From: Yamagishiella unicocca
Taxonomy: Eukaryota; Chlorophyta; Chlorophyceae; Chlamydomonadales; Volvocaceae
DNA length: 64,000 nt
Direction: 5' to 3'
Assembly (NCBI GenBank): GCA_003116995.1
Contig: BDSL01000183.1
Span: forward strand, 34,701-98,700
Part shown: piece by piece, positions 52,701 to 64,000 of the stretch
How positions within the stretch are numbered: the stretch's first letter is position 1
Layout of the letters: each line of letters starts with the position of its first letter
Program-made: the position numbers and the translations under genes
The notes under the pieces: generated by a model
What the model saw: the letters and a program-made list of their open reading frames with translations, nothing else
The model's database searches: none
Told to the model about the DNA's origin: nothing

Positions 52701-55110
52701 GGGCATCAATGCGGCAGCGTAAATCAGGCGGCGGCGCCTTCCGTCAGGTCAACAACAAGTCGGCGTGCTTCAGGCGGCGGCGCCTTTCGCTTGGGCAACA
52801 ATGCGGCAGCGTGCTTCAGGCGGCGACGCCTTCCGCCTGGGCATCAATGCGGCAGCGTGCTTAAGGCGGCGGCGCCTTCCGTCAGGTCATCAACAAGTCG
52901 GCGTGCTTCAGGCGGCGGCGCCTTTCACTTGGGCAACAATGCGGCAGCGTGCTTCAGGCGGCGGCGCCTTCCGCCTGGGCAACAATGCGGCAGCGTGCTT
53001 CAGGCGGCGGCGCCTTCCGCCTGGGCATCAATGCGGCAGCGTGCTTAAGGCGGCGGCGCCTTCCGTCAGGTCAACAACAAGTCGGCGTGCTTCAGGCGGC
53101 GGCGCCTTTCACTTGGGCAACAATGCGGCAGCGTGCTTAACGCGGCGGCGCCTTCCGCCGCCTGGGCAACAATGCGGCGGCGTGCTTCAGGCGGCGGGGC
53201 CTTCCGCCTAGGCATCAATGCGGCAGCGTGCTTCAGGCGGCGGCGCCTTCCGCCTGGGCATCAATGCGGCAGCGTGCTTAAGGCGGCGGCGCATTTCGCC
53301 GCCTGGGCATCAATGCGGCAGCGTGCTTCAGGCGGCGGCGCCTTTCACTTTGGCAACAATGCGGCAGCGTAAATCAGGCGGCGGCGCCTTTCGCCTGGGC
53401 AACAATGCGGCAGCGTGCTTAAGGCGGCGGCGCCTTTCACCTGGGTAACAATGCGGCAGCGTGCTTCAGGCGGCGGCGCCTTTCACCTGGGCAACAATGC
53501 GGCAGCGTGATTCAGGCGGCGGCGCCTTCCGCCTGGGCATCAATGCGGCAGCGTGCTTAAGGCGGCGGCGCCTTCCGTCAGGTCAACAACAAGTCGGCGT
53601 GCTTCAGGCGGCGGCGCCTTTCGCTTGGGCAACAATGCGGCAGCGTGCTTCAGGCGGCGGCGCCTTCCGCCTGGGCATCAATGCGGCAGCGTGCTTAAGG
53701 CGGCGGCGCCTTCCGTCAGGTCATCAACAAGTCGGCATGCTTCAGGCGGCGGCGCCTTTCACTTGGGCAACAATGCGGCAGCGTGCTTCAGGCGGCGGCG
53801 CCTTCCGCCTGGGCAACAATGCGGCAGCGTGCTTAAGGCGGCGGCGCCTTTCACCTGGGTAACAATGCGGCAGCGTGCTTCAGGCGGCGGCGCCTTTCAC
53901 CTGGGCAACATTGCGGCAGCGTGCTTCAGGCGGCGGCGCCTTTCACTTGGGCAACAATGCGGCAGCGTAAATCAGGCGGCGGCGCCTTTCGCCTGGGCAA
54001 CAATGCGGCAGCGTGCTTAAGGCGGCGGCGCCTTTCACCTGGGTAACAATGCGGCAGCGTGCTTCAGGCGGCGGCGCCTTTCACCTGGGCAACAATGCGG
54101 CAGCGTGATTCAGGCGGCGGCGCCTTCCGCCTGGGCATCAATGCGGCAGCGTGCTTAAGGCGGCGGCGCCTTCCGTCAGGTCAACAACAAGTCGGCGTGC
54201 TTCAGGCGGCGGCGCCTTTCGCTTGGGCAACAATGCGGCAGCGTGCTTCAGGCGGCGGCGCCTTCCGCCTGGGCATCAATGCGGCAGCGTGCTTAAGGCG
54301 GCGGCGCCTTCCGTCAGGTCATCAACAAGTCGGCGTGCTTCAGGCGGCGGCGCCTTTCACTTGGGCAACAATGCGGCAGCGTGCTTCAGGCGGCGGCGCC
54401 TTCCGCCTGGGCAACAATGCGGCAGCGTGCTTCAGGCGGCGGCGCCTTCCGCCTGGGCATCAATGCGGCAGCGTGCTTAAGGCGGCGGCGCCTTCCGTCA
54501 GGTCAACAACAAGTCGGCGTGCTTCAGGCGGCGGCGCCTTCCGCCTAGGCATCAATGCGGCAGCGTGCTTCAGGCGGCGGCGCCTTCCGCCTGGGCATCA
54601 ATGCGGCAGCGTGCTTCAGGCGGCGGCGCCTTTCACTTGGGCAACAATGCGGCAGCGTATATCAGGCGGCGGCGCCTTTCGCCTGGGCAACAATGCGGCA
54701 GCGTGCTTAAGGCGGCGGCGCATTTCGCCGCCTGGGCATCAATGCGGCAGCGTGCTTCAGGCGGCGGCGCCTTTCACTTGGGCAACAATGCGGCAGCGTA
54801 AATCAGGCGGCGGCGCCTTTCGCCTGGGCAACAATGCGGCAGCGTGCTTAAGGCGGCGGCGCCTTTCACCTGGGTAACAATGCGGCAGCGTGCTTCAGGC
54901 GGCGGCGCCTTTCACCTGGGCAACAATGCGGCAGCGTGATTCAGGCGGCGGCGCCTTCCGCCTGGGCATCCATGCGGCAGCGTGCTTCAGGCGGCGACGC
55001 CTTTCACTTGGGCAACAATGCGGCAGCGTGCTTCAGGCGGCGGCGCCTTCCGCCTACTGGGCAACAATGCGGTGGCGTGCTTCAGGCGGCGGCGCCTTCC
55101 GCCTGGGCTC
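49715..55110. repeat. 5.4-kb array of a 46-bp minisatellite
   Basis: About 117 units built on CAGGCGGCGGCGCCTTTCAC plus TGGGCAACAATGCGGCAGCG. Variants include CTTCCGTCAGGTCAACAACA, ATTTCGCCGCCTGGGCATCA (3 bp longer) and starts GCTTC, GATTC, AAATC, TATATC. A block of about 2.5 kb is itself repeated: unit orders from about 50.1 kb recur from about 52.65 kb with a constant offset of 2,542 bp. 46 is not a multiple of three, so stop-free frames are not genes. Confidence 0.95.
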
Positions 55111-56002
55111 GATGTGCACCCAAACAGGCCCCAGCGGTTTCATCCACCACATCCTCGCATCGCCTTGGCATGCATGCAGGTGCCACCCTCGCACCCTTGA
55201 CTACCAGGGCATGATTGCCAAGGTGGGCGAGCCCCCACAGGAGGGAAATTGGGTTATCGTGGTTAACGGGCGCGCCATTCGCTGATGTCTAGTCGGCGCG
55301 TCGGAAATGGCTCTGTGGCAAATACGGTATTGGTCTGGGCTGCTTCAGGATTTGGTGACGTCCTCGGTTCATGGGAAGCATTTGGTATAGATTCCTACTT
55401 TCCTGGTGAATCTCCTGTTCAATATCGAACAACTGGTCAACTGCTGTGTGCGTTTCTCGTGGCCTTGTGCACAATGCCAGCGTGCACGAATGCGAGTGCC
55501 CGCATTTTGGCAACACGCAGCGCAATATCATAAGAAGTTCATGGGTTTAAAATACTTAAGCAACTGTATGATTATAACATGTCCTGGCGTCGCACAAATT
55601 GTACATCCTGCAGCAGCGCCGCAGCTTCTTAGCCACCGCGTCCATGGCCAAGCAGCGGAGCTCGCAGGCCAGGCCCATGCTGAGGCTTAAGGGACTTACG
55701 TATTGCATTTTACTTTTAATGCACAGCGGACACAGCCTACTGTACCTAGGTTTGTGCCCATTGTGAAAGCAACCGTCTTGCAAAAAACTGACAACGGACC
55801 TGAAGGGGCCGGAGTCCAAATCGCACATTGTTTCGCGAAAAGTGCCGCATACTTTGGTAGCACAGGTTGCTCACCCCGTTCTGCCCGGTAGCGAACAGCC
55901 TGCACAACCCGCCAAACGTGTTCGCATCGACAAAGGATCACCATCTTGGCAGTCGGTTACGTCGTGCTGAGGCAGGTGGAGGGGTCAAGAGCAAGACTTG
56001 GG
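55110..56002. other. Upstream region of the BCS1-like gene, shared with the second copy
   Basis: Blocks such as CACCCTTGACTACCAGGGCA (55192), GCAGCAGCGCCGCAGCTTCT (55611) and GTCCATTGTGAAAG-type sequence recur at 61990, 62360 and 62510. No coding exon is established in either copy. Conservation may reflect only the recent duplication. Confidence 0.5.
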
Positions 56003-59000
56003 ATGGAGATTACGCCTGAGCTCATCACCCAGGTAAGTGAAGCAACTTTTCGCCCCTTCGTTGTTGACAGCGGCTTGCATGTAACGTCGCGGTCGCTCAC
56101 AGTACTTTGCGCCTGCTCGTGCCCCTTGCTTCCTGCTGACAGTATGGTCTAATGAACAAGATCAGCACAGGCAACGCATACCTGGACGTCATCTTTTGCA
56201 TGCTGGTTCCACTTCTCCTGAAGCACCTGGTTCCCATTCTCGCTGGACTGCCCAAGAAACTCTGGCCTAACAGGGTGGCGACCAAGTTTTCGCGCAACAT
56301 CGAGTTCACGCAGCGAGCATCGTACTACTGGTATGGTACCTAGGGCATCCTGCCATCAATCACTTGCACGGGTGGGTTGCATAAGGCTTCAGATCGATGA
56401 CGGGCCTTGAGGCCGTGGCTGTCGTCCCTTGCCGCCGCACTGCTGCCAAATTGTCGAAGCAAATTGATAGCAAACATTGGATGCCGCGCCAGTGAATCCA
56501 AGGCTAAATTGCTTTGAAGTGGATCAGTGGGATCCCCCTTTCTAGGCGGGGGGGGGACACGACCTTAAGGGCGAAGCAGCGGCATGCAGCGGCCTCGGAT
56601 AGATGGCCAGCCACTCCGCTTAACAAGCGCTCGGTTTTCACACTGTTCTCTCTACCCGACCAACGCGCTTCAGGTATCGCTCCGACGACCAGCCGTCGAA
56701 CTCCATCCTCCAGCGCGCCATCCTCAACATGGTAAACCAGCATGTGCGGACGCTACGCGAGCTGCCGGATGCTGATCTAGTGATCAAGAAGAAGCCGGCC
56801 GATGAGGAAGTCGAGGACTTCATGAGTGACGACAGCAGCGGCGGCAGCGGCGACGGCAGCGACTACAGCAGCGACGACGGCAGCGATCATAAGCACGCCT
56901 ACAGCTTTAACCTGGTCCCTCCCGTCGACCAATGGGTCAAACTGGACAATGGCGTTAGGTAGGTGATGACTGAAGAAACCGCAGTCGTGCCTGGGTGATT
57001 GAAGCTTGGGTTTTAAATAGCCATTGGCTCGTTGTTCCGCTGCAGCCATCGCCTGTCTGGCTCTTGCCTTCTGTTTTATCTTTTTGATGTGCGATACGTA
57101 ACAGATGTGTGCTCAGCAGGCTCCTTAAACGATATATCATACCGGTAACAAAGTATACGTACTGTCAAGTGCATGCGCTAACCGCATTCCGTACTTATCC
57201 TCTTGTTTCGTTCCTACCTGCCAGTTTCATGCGGGAGGAAAAGACCGTGAACGAATACAAGCACAAGAGCACCAAGATCACCTACATACTGGAGTCCAGC
57301 CACAAGGACGGCAGCGAGCGCATCTCGGCATTCGTGGCCGATGCCCTGGAGGTGCGCCTTGCCTGCCCCTGCCCTGCCAGCTGGTATCGGGCGCCCCTCC
57401 TTCTAGCAGCGCCTGACACCCCGGCCCTCCCGCACCCATGTCTCCGAGCGTACGCAGGTTTACCGCAAGCAACAATCCGCCCGGCTCGACCCCTCGCGCT
57501 ACCTGTACATGCCCGTGCTGTCGGGCTGGCGCGAGCCGCCGGCCGAGGGTGAGGAGTCCAAACCCTCTGCCCTCTACAAGCGCTACAAGCTCAGCGAGGA
57601 GAAGACCTTTGCGTCGTTCTTCCACCCCGACAAGGACCCCATCGTACGCCTGGTGCGTGGGTCGATCGCGCCAGGGAATAGCGGACGGCACGTCTGCTGT
57701 CCCTGTCCAGTTGTAGTCTGTAGCCCATTAAATGCGTTCATCGCCATGACTGGGGCGGGGGCCAATGCCAAAGGACATATACCGTATGGGGCCTCGTGCT
57801 GACACCCAATGGGAGCCCGTGCTGACGACACCCGGTGTCTGCACACATACCCTGAACGTGCAGGTCGACCAGTTCATGAGCAAAGGGGGCAAGTTCGCCG
57901 TCCCGGGCTACCCGCACAAGCTGGGTTTCCTGCTGTACGGCCCCCCCGGCACAGGTAGGAATGGATCGTGGTGTTATGTCTTCGCTACGTTTGTTCACAC
58001 AGGCTTCACGTAAACACAAAGCCTATGTCGTCACTGTGTACAGCACCAGCGTATGCCAGACACAGAGGCACTGCCTTCATGCCGGCCTTGACTTGCCCGC
58101 ACCTGCTCTTCTGCCACCAGGCAAGACCAGCCTCATCAAGGCACTGGCGCAGTACACCAAGCGATCGATCATCTCGGTGCCGCTGTCCAAGATCTCCACA
58201 AACCAGGAGCTGATGGTAAGAGAGATGACTGCTGTCGTACTTTGCAAGGCTAACGGCAAGCTCACTCTTGATCCCGCACCTCGCTACCCGCCGTTCACAG
58301 GACATCGTCTTCGACAACAAGCTGACAATCCAAAACAGCTCCGACAAAACTATTTCGCTGCCGTTCGACAAGACCATCTTCGTTATGGAGGATGTCGACG
58401 CCGCCAGCAGCGTCATACAGCGCCGTACTCAGGCCCCTGCCAGCTGCACCCCTGCCTCGGCGGCAGCGACGCGGGCGGAGGTGATGGCGCTTGCGGAGCG
58501 GATTGCCAACGCCAAGCTTGCTGCCGCCAAAGCCGCCACGCCCTGCTCGCGCTCCGCGGCTTCTCGCGACACGGCCAGCAGCAAGGACGGGGACGAGCCA
58601 GCGGACCAGGATGTGGACAAGGATGAGGAGGGTGCCCCTGGTCGCATCGGCTCATCACCGGGCACCCGACGATGTGGCGGCAACGCTACTGCCACCACAA
58701 GCACCGGCTCCACTGGCTGGGAGACGGGGGTTGAGTTCGGGCCGTCGCTGCCCATGGCCGCGTTCGGCAATGGCAAGGGGCTGTTCAAGGACAACGACGA
58801 ACTTAACCTTGCCGGGCTACTTAACGTGCTGGACGGTGTCGTGGACACGCCCAACCGCATTATCATCATGACAACCAACCACCCAGACAAGTTGGACCCC
58901 GCCCTCATCCGGCCCGGCCGAATAAACAAAAAGGTGAGCACAATCCAACCCACACCGTAGTAACCGTGTTGTGGCGTTTAGTTTCTTCGCAGGCTCTTAT

Positions 59001-59330
59001 GCTTGCCTGGAATGGCTCTTTCTTTGCCTGTCTCAACCCAAGAGTAAACCAAGTAACTAACTCTTTACTCTCCCCCTTCTCCTGCTCCTCCGTCCCTACC
59101 AGATCTTCATGGGTCGCCTGCTCGTGGGTGAGGCGCTGTCCATGATGCGACACTACTTCGGCCCGATCAGCGCCGCCGACGAGGCCGCCATGCGTAAGAT
59201 CTTTGTGGACGAGCAGCTGTCGCCGGCAGACCTGGAGGCCATGTGCGCGGAGCACGGGACGCCGGCGGAGCTGGTAGCGGCGGTGGCGGAGCGGCTATCA
59301 GAAGGGGACGAGGTGTTCAAGCAGTGCTGA
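56003..59330 (+). CDS. BCS1-type AAA-ATPase, nine exons, intact copy
   Basis: Exons 56003-56032, 56143-56330, 56674-56958, 57225-57351, 57458-57652, 57864-57954, 58121-58215, 58301-58933 and 59103-59330 have GT-AG junctions, join in phase and give 623 residues. An N-terminal membrane segment ([20 protein letters not shown]) and a BCS1 N-domain precede the AAA module. Walker A GPPGTGKTS spans an intron, Walker B is FVMEDVDA, and the sensor/arginine region is [17 protein letters not shown]. The family acts on folded proteins; yeast Bcs1 inserts the Rieske protein in the mitochondrial inner membrane. An unusual ~115-residue Ala/Ser/Asp-rich insert follows Walker B. An acidic Ser/Gly/Asp loop lies in exon 3. 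Organelle and substrate are inferred. Confidence 0.88.
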
Positions 59331-61437
59331 TGAGCCGGTGGCGGGCAGGCCTCGCTGCCTCCCGCGCGGAGCTAGCTACCCACTGGGCGGAGGGCTGATG
59401 CCATCATGGCGGGCCGCGACCGCCATTCTGGAAGCAAGAAGCGCGGAGGTCACAGGGGTCGTCGCAGCACAAGTGCTGGAGGCGACAATTGAAGGCCAAA
59501 ATTGTGCGTCTTCAAGTGCCGCACAGTTTTGGTTGGAACACATGATGTCCTTGCCAGCGCTTGCCAGCGCTTGCCCATGTAGATGAGGAGTACCTGCGCG
59601 CCGCCACGGACGCTTCCACGCTTCCAGGAGTCGCTTTTTGGTTTCGCACATCCTCTGTCGTGGACTGGAAGGGCCTGCAGGCTGGTATGGTGCTTCCTCT
59701 AGGGAGTTTCCTGGGAGCGACGAGCCCGTAAGTAATGGGTTTTAATGGCTCCCAATGGCTCCCAATGGCTGGTTTATAACATGCTTGTGCGTGTTTCCAC
59801 GCAGAGAAGAACAGTAAACTTATGACGTTAGGCCCGGCAAGTATCCGCCTACTCGGCAACGAGTATGGCCTTTCCACACGCAGTATGCGTCTCCGTCGTC
59901 ATGCAGCGCGTTTCGTACGACAGCACGTGAGTTTGTGCGTCCGAACCAACGGAGCACCCAGGTGTTCATGCGACGTTTTTCCTTTCTGAGTGAGCTTAGA
60001 TAATTGCCTCTTTTATCCGTCTGCTAGGCGTGCGTCATTGCATCTTGCTCAGCAAACTTGGCGGATGTGGCCGCTTGATGGCGGAGGCGCGTCCAGGTGA
60101 GGGTTACGGTCTCGTGATCATACTATTTAGGTAGTTTATAGCTATCCGTGTTAGCCAGATAGATGCTAGACGGTTGGGTGCACCCTCCGAATGATTTTTA
60201 GGTAAGCTCGAATGATTTCATCCTGACTCGCGCGAGCGAGCGCTCGCCCGTTCCTCCACGTGGATGGCTCGGATTGTTTCTTGCGCGGCTTGGTACATCG
60301 ATGGGGCGGCTCTAGCGCTGTATTTCCAACGGGAGTGACGCCATCCGCAAATTTGAACTGAAGGGGTGGAGACCGCTTCAGTTTCACGGGCCTTCTCTTG
60401 TTATCAGTACTACCTAATAGTATTGCAGGGTGCAGTGTAACCAGCGGACGTTGCGCCGCGTGCATGTGTACAGTGCGCGTGCTGGACAGGCCTTGCAGTG
60501 TCGTATATACCCACGTCCGTCGTACACCCGTTGGCCATCAAACCCCTCGAACCACGCCCGTCTTGGCTGGTGCGTTATGGGTGTATTGCTCCTCTACACT
60601 CCATGTTTGTAATTGGGCACAGCCAAACTTACTTCTGGTCCTAAACGGTCCCACCATCGGCACCAGCCAGCGACCATTATCGTCGGAAAACCGGTTTATC
60701 ATGATTGCAGCATGACCGCTAGGTGCCTTAGCGTACTGTTGGTGCGACCAGCGCACTCCCCTTGCGGGCCTGCCCACGCCGGCGAATGCCGATGTGATCG
60801 AGCCAAGGCGTGGACGTACGCAGGCCGCAACCCCATACAGCCGCATACATCTGCTAAAGCATGCAAACGGCGTGTGGCCGCTTGTCCCAAGCCTGGCGAT
60901 TGGATTGGTGGATCGCACAATCGTTCCCCTGATTTCCTAATCCAACACGGCAAGGCACATTTTGTTCGTATGGATATCGATACTGACAGCGACGCAAGCT
61001 GCACGAATGAACAGCACGGGTAACGTGTGTAGGCGCACATGGTTAGTAAACACTCGTACGAAAATACACGGAGCAGTCCGCATCTACAGTGGTTGTTTTT
61101 CCAAAAGGCGGGCTTTCAGGCCGTAGCGGCCCTGAGCGGCCAGGGACGGCCAGGGCTGTCCATCCCTGTCCATCAGCTGCATGAAAATGTGATAAAACGT
61201 CAAATGTGCATTAGGCTAGTCGCATTGCTAGTCATATGCACATTTGCGAATGCTCTAAGTGCGTCTGGCATCCGTACGTGGATCCTAGCAGTGGAAGTGC
61301 GTTCCTAAAAAGGGGTCGCGACAAATCGCTTGGTAACCTGTCATACTCGTATACGGGTGAGCAAAGAGCGGGGCCCGGTTTGCATACAGCGGCGGGCCAT
61401 AACACCTGTAGCAATGTGCGCCTTCTCTTGGGGCATA
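59331..61437. other. 2.1 kb without a supported gene
   Basis: Short ORFs only. A CCCAATGGCT triplication lies near 59750-59770. The 3' UTR of the BCS1-like gene must be here. TGTAA, the algal polyadenylation signal, is seen at 60436 but is far from the stop. Confidence 0.4.
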
Positions 61438-61765
61438 CAGGACCGTAGGCAGAATGCAGACTGTGGGGCCCCGGGGGCAGGGAATTTAAGAGGCCTCCGC
61501 CGCAACTACTGGGACGGCAGGGGCAGGACCGCCGCCGTGATCCCAACGCATTTCCTGCCCGCAGCTCTCAAATGGCTTGGACCCATGAGGGAAAATGGAT
61601 CGCCAAGCAAAGCGTGTGTGTTAAACAAGGCCTCTTTTACAGTGCGTGTGCGTTTGTGTACGTGTTACCGACCGCCGCACCCGACCCCAGCCAAGAACGC
61701 CTGTCGGAGCTGGACGGCCTCCGCTGCCCTCACACAACTCAACTCCCCTCCAACACCGCCTGAGT
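61438..61765 (+). repeat. Dispersed repeat, copy 2
   Basis: This is the same sequence family as 6590-6912, about 90 percent alike by eye, without the extra internal duplication. It is followed directly by a LINE tail-like piece at 61785-61855. Confidence 0.75.
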
Positions 61766-61784
61766 TGTTCTTCTTCCTGAGCCT

Positions 61785-61855
61785 GCTTCAGTGTTAGGCG
61801 ATGCGCCCGATGTTCCTACTCTAGGGTCTGAGGCCCACTGTAACAATTACTACGA
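61785..61855 (+). repeat. LINE 3' tail remnant
   Basis: CAGTGTTAGGCGATGCGCCC and CTGAGGCCCACTGTAAC match the end of the LINE remnant at 14871-14937 (CAGTGTCAGGCGGTGCGCCC, CTGGAACCCACTGTAAC). The TGTAA may be the element's polyadenylation signal. Confidence 0.6.
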
Positions 61856-62718
61856 CGGCAATGATCCGAGAAGGGGGCATGGTTACAGGGACCCACTAGA
61901 AACAGGGCCGCCGGGGCCTGCCTGCCCGCCTCGATGTGCAACCGAACAGCCCCCGGCCCATCCACCACCTCCTCGCATCGCCCCCCTCGGACCCTTGACT
62001 ACCAGGGCAAGTTCGCCAAGGTTTGCGAGCCTCCACCTAGAACGCATTTAACGGGGGCGCCATTCTCTGAGGTTCGTGGTCGGCAGTCGGAACGAATGCT
62101 CTAAAGCAAAATACTGTATCGGTCTGGCTCGGATGATGGGACAGCATTTGGTGAATGTTTTTTGCGTCTGGTTAAATTCCTCATCAACGTATAGCAATTG
62201 CTGTGCGTTGCTCGCTTACCTACCGTCGTGCGAAAGGTAGCACAATACCAGTGTGCATGAATGCGAGTACGCAGCGTGCTGTATTACAGACCTCATTTGT
62301 TAATAGTTTCGCAACTGTATGATGGCAACATGTCCTGGCGTCGCGCGTATTGTACATTCTGCAGCAGCGCCGCAGCTTCTTAGCCACCGCGTCCGTGGCC
62401 AAGCAGCACAGCTCGCAGGCCAGGCCCATGCTGTGTCTTAAGGGACTTACCTATATTTGCTTTAGGTATTTAATGCATAGCGGACACAGCCTAAGTTACC
62501 TAGGTTTGTGTCCATTGTGAAAGCAACTGTCTCGCAAGAAACTGACAACCAACCTGAAGGGACCGGACCGCCGGTGTTTAAATCGCAGATTGTTTTGCGT
62601 AGGGCGCCACATATGTCTGAAGTATAGTTGCTACTCACTTTCCTCTGCCTGTAGCGGCAGCCTGCACAAGTGTCAAACTTCCACTTTGAAGAAGGGCGTC
62701 CTTCAACCAAGGGTCGCG

Positions 62719-64000
62719 ATGGAAATAACTCCTGAGCTTATCACCCAGGTTAGTGCCTAGTGCCGTACTATTTAGCGTCCTTCGTCGATGCCAATTGTTT
62801 GCAACGGCTTGCATGTCGCGGTCGCTCACAGCACTTTGCGCCTGCCCGGCCCCATCCCTTCCGCCAACAGTATGGCCTCATGAACAAGATCAGCACAGGC
62901 AACACCTACCTGGACGTCATCTTTTGCATGCTGGTGCCACTTCTCCTCAAGCACTGGTTCCCATTCTCGCTGGACTGCCCAAGAAACTCTGGCCTAACAA
63001 GGTGGCGGCCAAGTTTTCCCGTAACATCGAGTTCACGCAGCGATCATCGTACTACTGGTACGGTAGCTAGGGCTTGCCTCCTCCAACGCACGGGATGGGT
63101 TTGCGTAAGGCTGCAGATCGAGGCAGGGCCTTGAGCCGCTGTCGTCCCTGGCCGCCTCGCTACTGCCGCGTGACCGATAATAAATTAGTAGCGAGTCAAT
63201 GAATCAAGGGCTAAATTGATTTGACGCGTTTTGACGCGGAATCATCTTTCAAGACGGGGAATACTGTAGCAAGGGCGAAGCAGCGGCATGCGCCGGCCTC
63301 CTCGGATATGCATGTGCAGATATGTAGCCAGCTCTGGCCAGCCATTCGCTCGGTTTTGGCAATGCGCGCCCTGCCCGACCACCGGTATGGGTTCGCGCTG
63401 CAGGTATGGCTCTGACAGTCAGCCACCGAACTCCATCCTCCAGCGCGCCATCCTCAACATGGTAAACCAGCATGTGCGGACGCTAAGCGAGCTGCCGGAT
63501 GCCGATCTCGTGATCAAGAAGAAGCCGGCCGCTGGCGCGGAGGAGGAAGCCGAGGACTTCACGAGTGAAGGCAGCAGCGACAACGAGCACGCCTACAGCT
63601 TTAACCTAGTCCCTCCCATCTGCGAATGGGTCAAGCTGGACAATGATATTCGGTAGGTGATCAAGGACGGTCGTGGTTATTGGGTGATTAACTGGCCGCC
63701 GTTGGCTCGTTGTTTCGCCGCTGTTGGTTTGGTAAAATAGGTGAGAATCAGCATTGAAAGCGAACAAGTCCCGCTGCTCACATATCTATCCGGATATCCG
63801 CGAGCCGGGTCAGGGCGGGTAGACGATACACCCTATGGACCGCATCCCAGACTGTGAACTTGTCCTCTCCTTTCATTGTTCCTGCCTGCCAGCTTCATGC
63901 GGGAGGAGAAGACCCTGGACGACAATAAGCGCAAGAGCACCAAGATCACCTACATACTGGAGTCCAGCCACAAGGACGGCAGCGAGCGCATCTCGGCATT
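62719..64000 (+). pseudogene. Second BCS1-type AAA-ATPase copy, frameshifted, runs off the window
   Basis: Exons 62719-62748, 62871-63057, 63404-63652 and 63893 onward match exons 1-4 of the upstream gene, with the same introns, phases and near-identical protein. Offset is about 6,716 bp. In exon 2 one C is missing (AAGCACTGG against AAGCACCTGG near 62960). This shifts the frame and removes the rest of the N-domain unless the base is an assembly error. Exon 3 has a shorter acidic loop (AGAEEEAEDFTSEGSSDNEH). The AAA module lies beyond the window, so its state is unknown. Confidence 0.75.

Noticed and set aside
49714..55285. Dozens of overlapping ORFs with repeated AAAPSAWASMRQRA-like text
   Set aside because: Translation of a 46-bp minisatellite in rotating frames. 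The unit length is not a multiple of three and the variants do not preserve one frame.

Overview
The window looks like nuclear DNA of a volvocalean green alga (Chlamydomonas and relatives). The reasons are very GC-rich coding exons, short GT-AG introns that make phase-consistent joins, homopolymeric Pro/His/Gln/Ala tracts, and the mix of repeats (LINEs, a chromodomain Ty3/gypsy element, CACTA-type transposase, many minisatellites). No rRNA, tRNA or CRISPR array was recognised. Most of the window is mobile or repetitive DNA. The best-supported host genes are at the two ends.

Layout. 1-1622: the 3' end of a low-complexity, possibly nuclear protein gene. 5.2 kb: the first part of a plastid-targeted DUF2470/pyridoxamine-oxidase-like gene that stops abruptly. 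8129-18565: a 10.4-kb element with terminal inverted repeats and a 3-bp target duplication. Its ends carry two different tandem arrays (33 x 112 bp on the left, about 5 x 81-88 bp on the right) that share a 13-bp near-palindrome in opposite orientations. It also holds two LINE C-terminal remnants and an unrecognised multi-exon gene. 18.6-19.9 kb: a 663-bp tandem duplication. 19.9-23.4 kb: a CACTA/TNP2 transposase gene on the minus strand whose catalytic core lies inverted on the plus strand. 23.6-24.9 kb: a 259-bp duplication and a 131-bp hairpin array. 25364-30121: a Ty3/gypsy chromovirus with 416-bp LTRs that read as identical, deleted for reverse transcriptase/RNase H, inserted in a small ORF. 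30.7-34.3 kb: an unrecognised 3-exon gene flanked by GCGCAAATTT-type motifs, followed by a second unknown gene. 36.8-37.9 kb: cytochrome P450 remnants. 39.5-42.6 kb: unknown exons and a 79-bp foldback element. 43.2-49.5 kb: a roughly 330-bp tandem repeat split by a 5.2-kb LINE (APE and RT domains) with a 10-bp target duplication. 49.7-55.1 kb: a 5.4-kb, 46-bp minisatellite.

55.1-64.0 kb holds a head-to-tail duplication, about 6.7 kb apart, of a BCS1-type AAA-ATPase gene. The upstream copy has nine exons that join into one 623-residue reading frame. The downstream copy has a one-base deletion in exon 2 and runs off the window.

The genes do not form one pathway. The window reads as a repeat-rich region where transposable elements have inserted into each other and into host sequence, beside an active duplication of a mitochondrial-type AAA protein gene.
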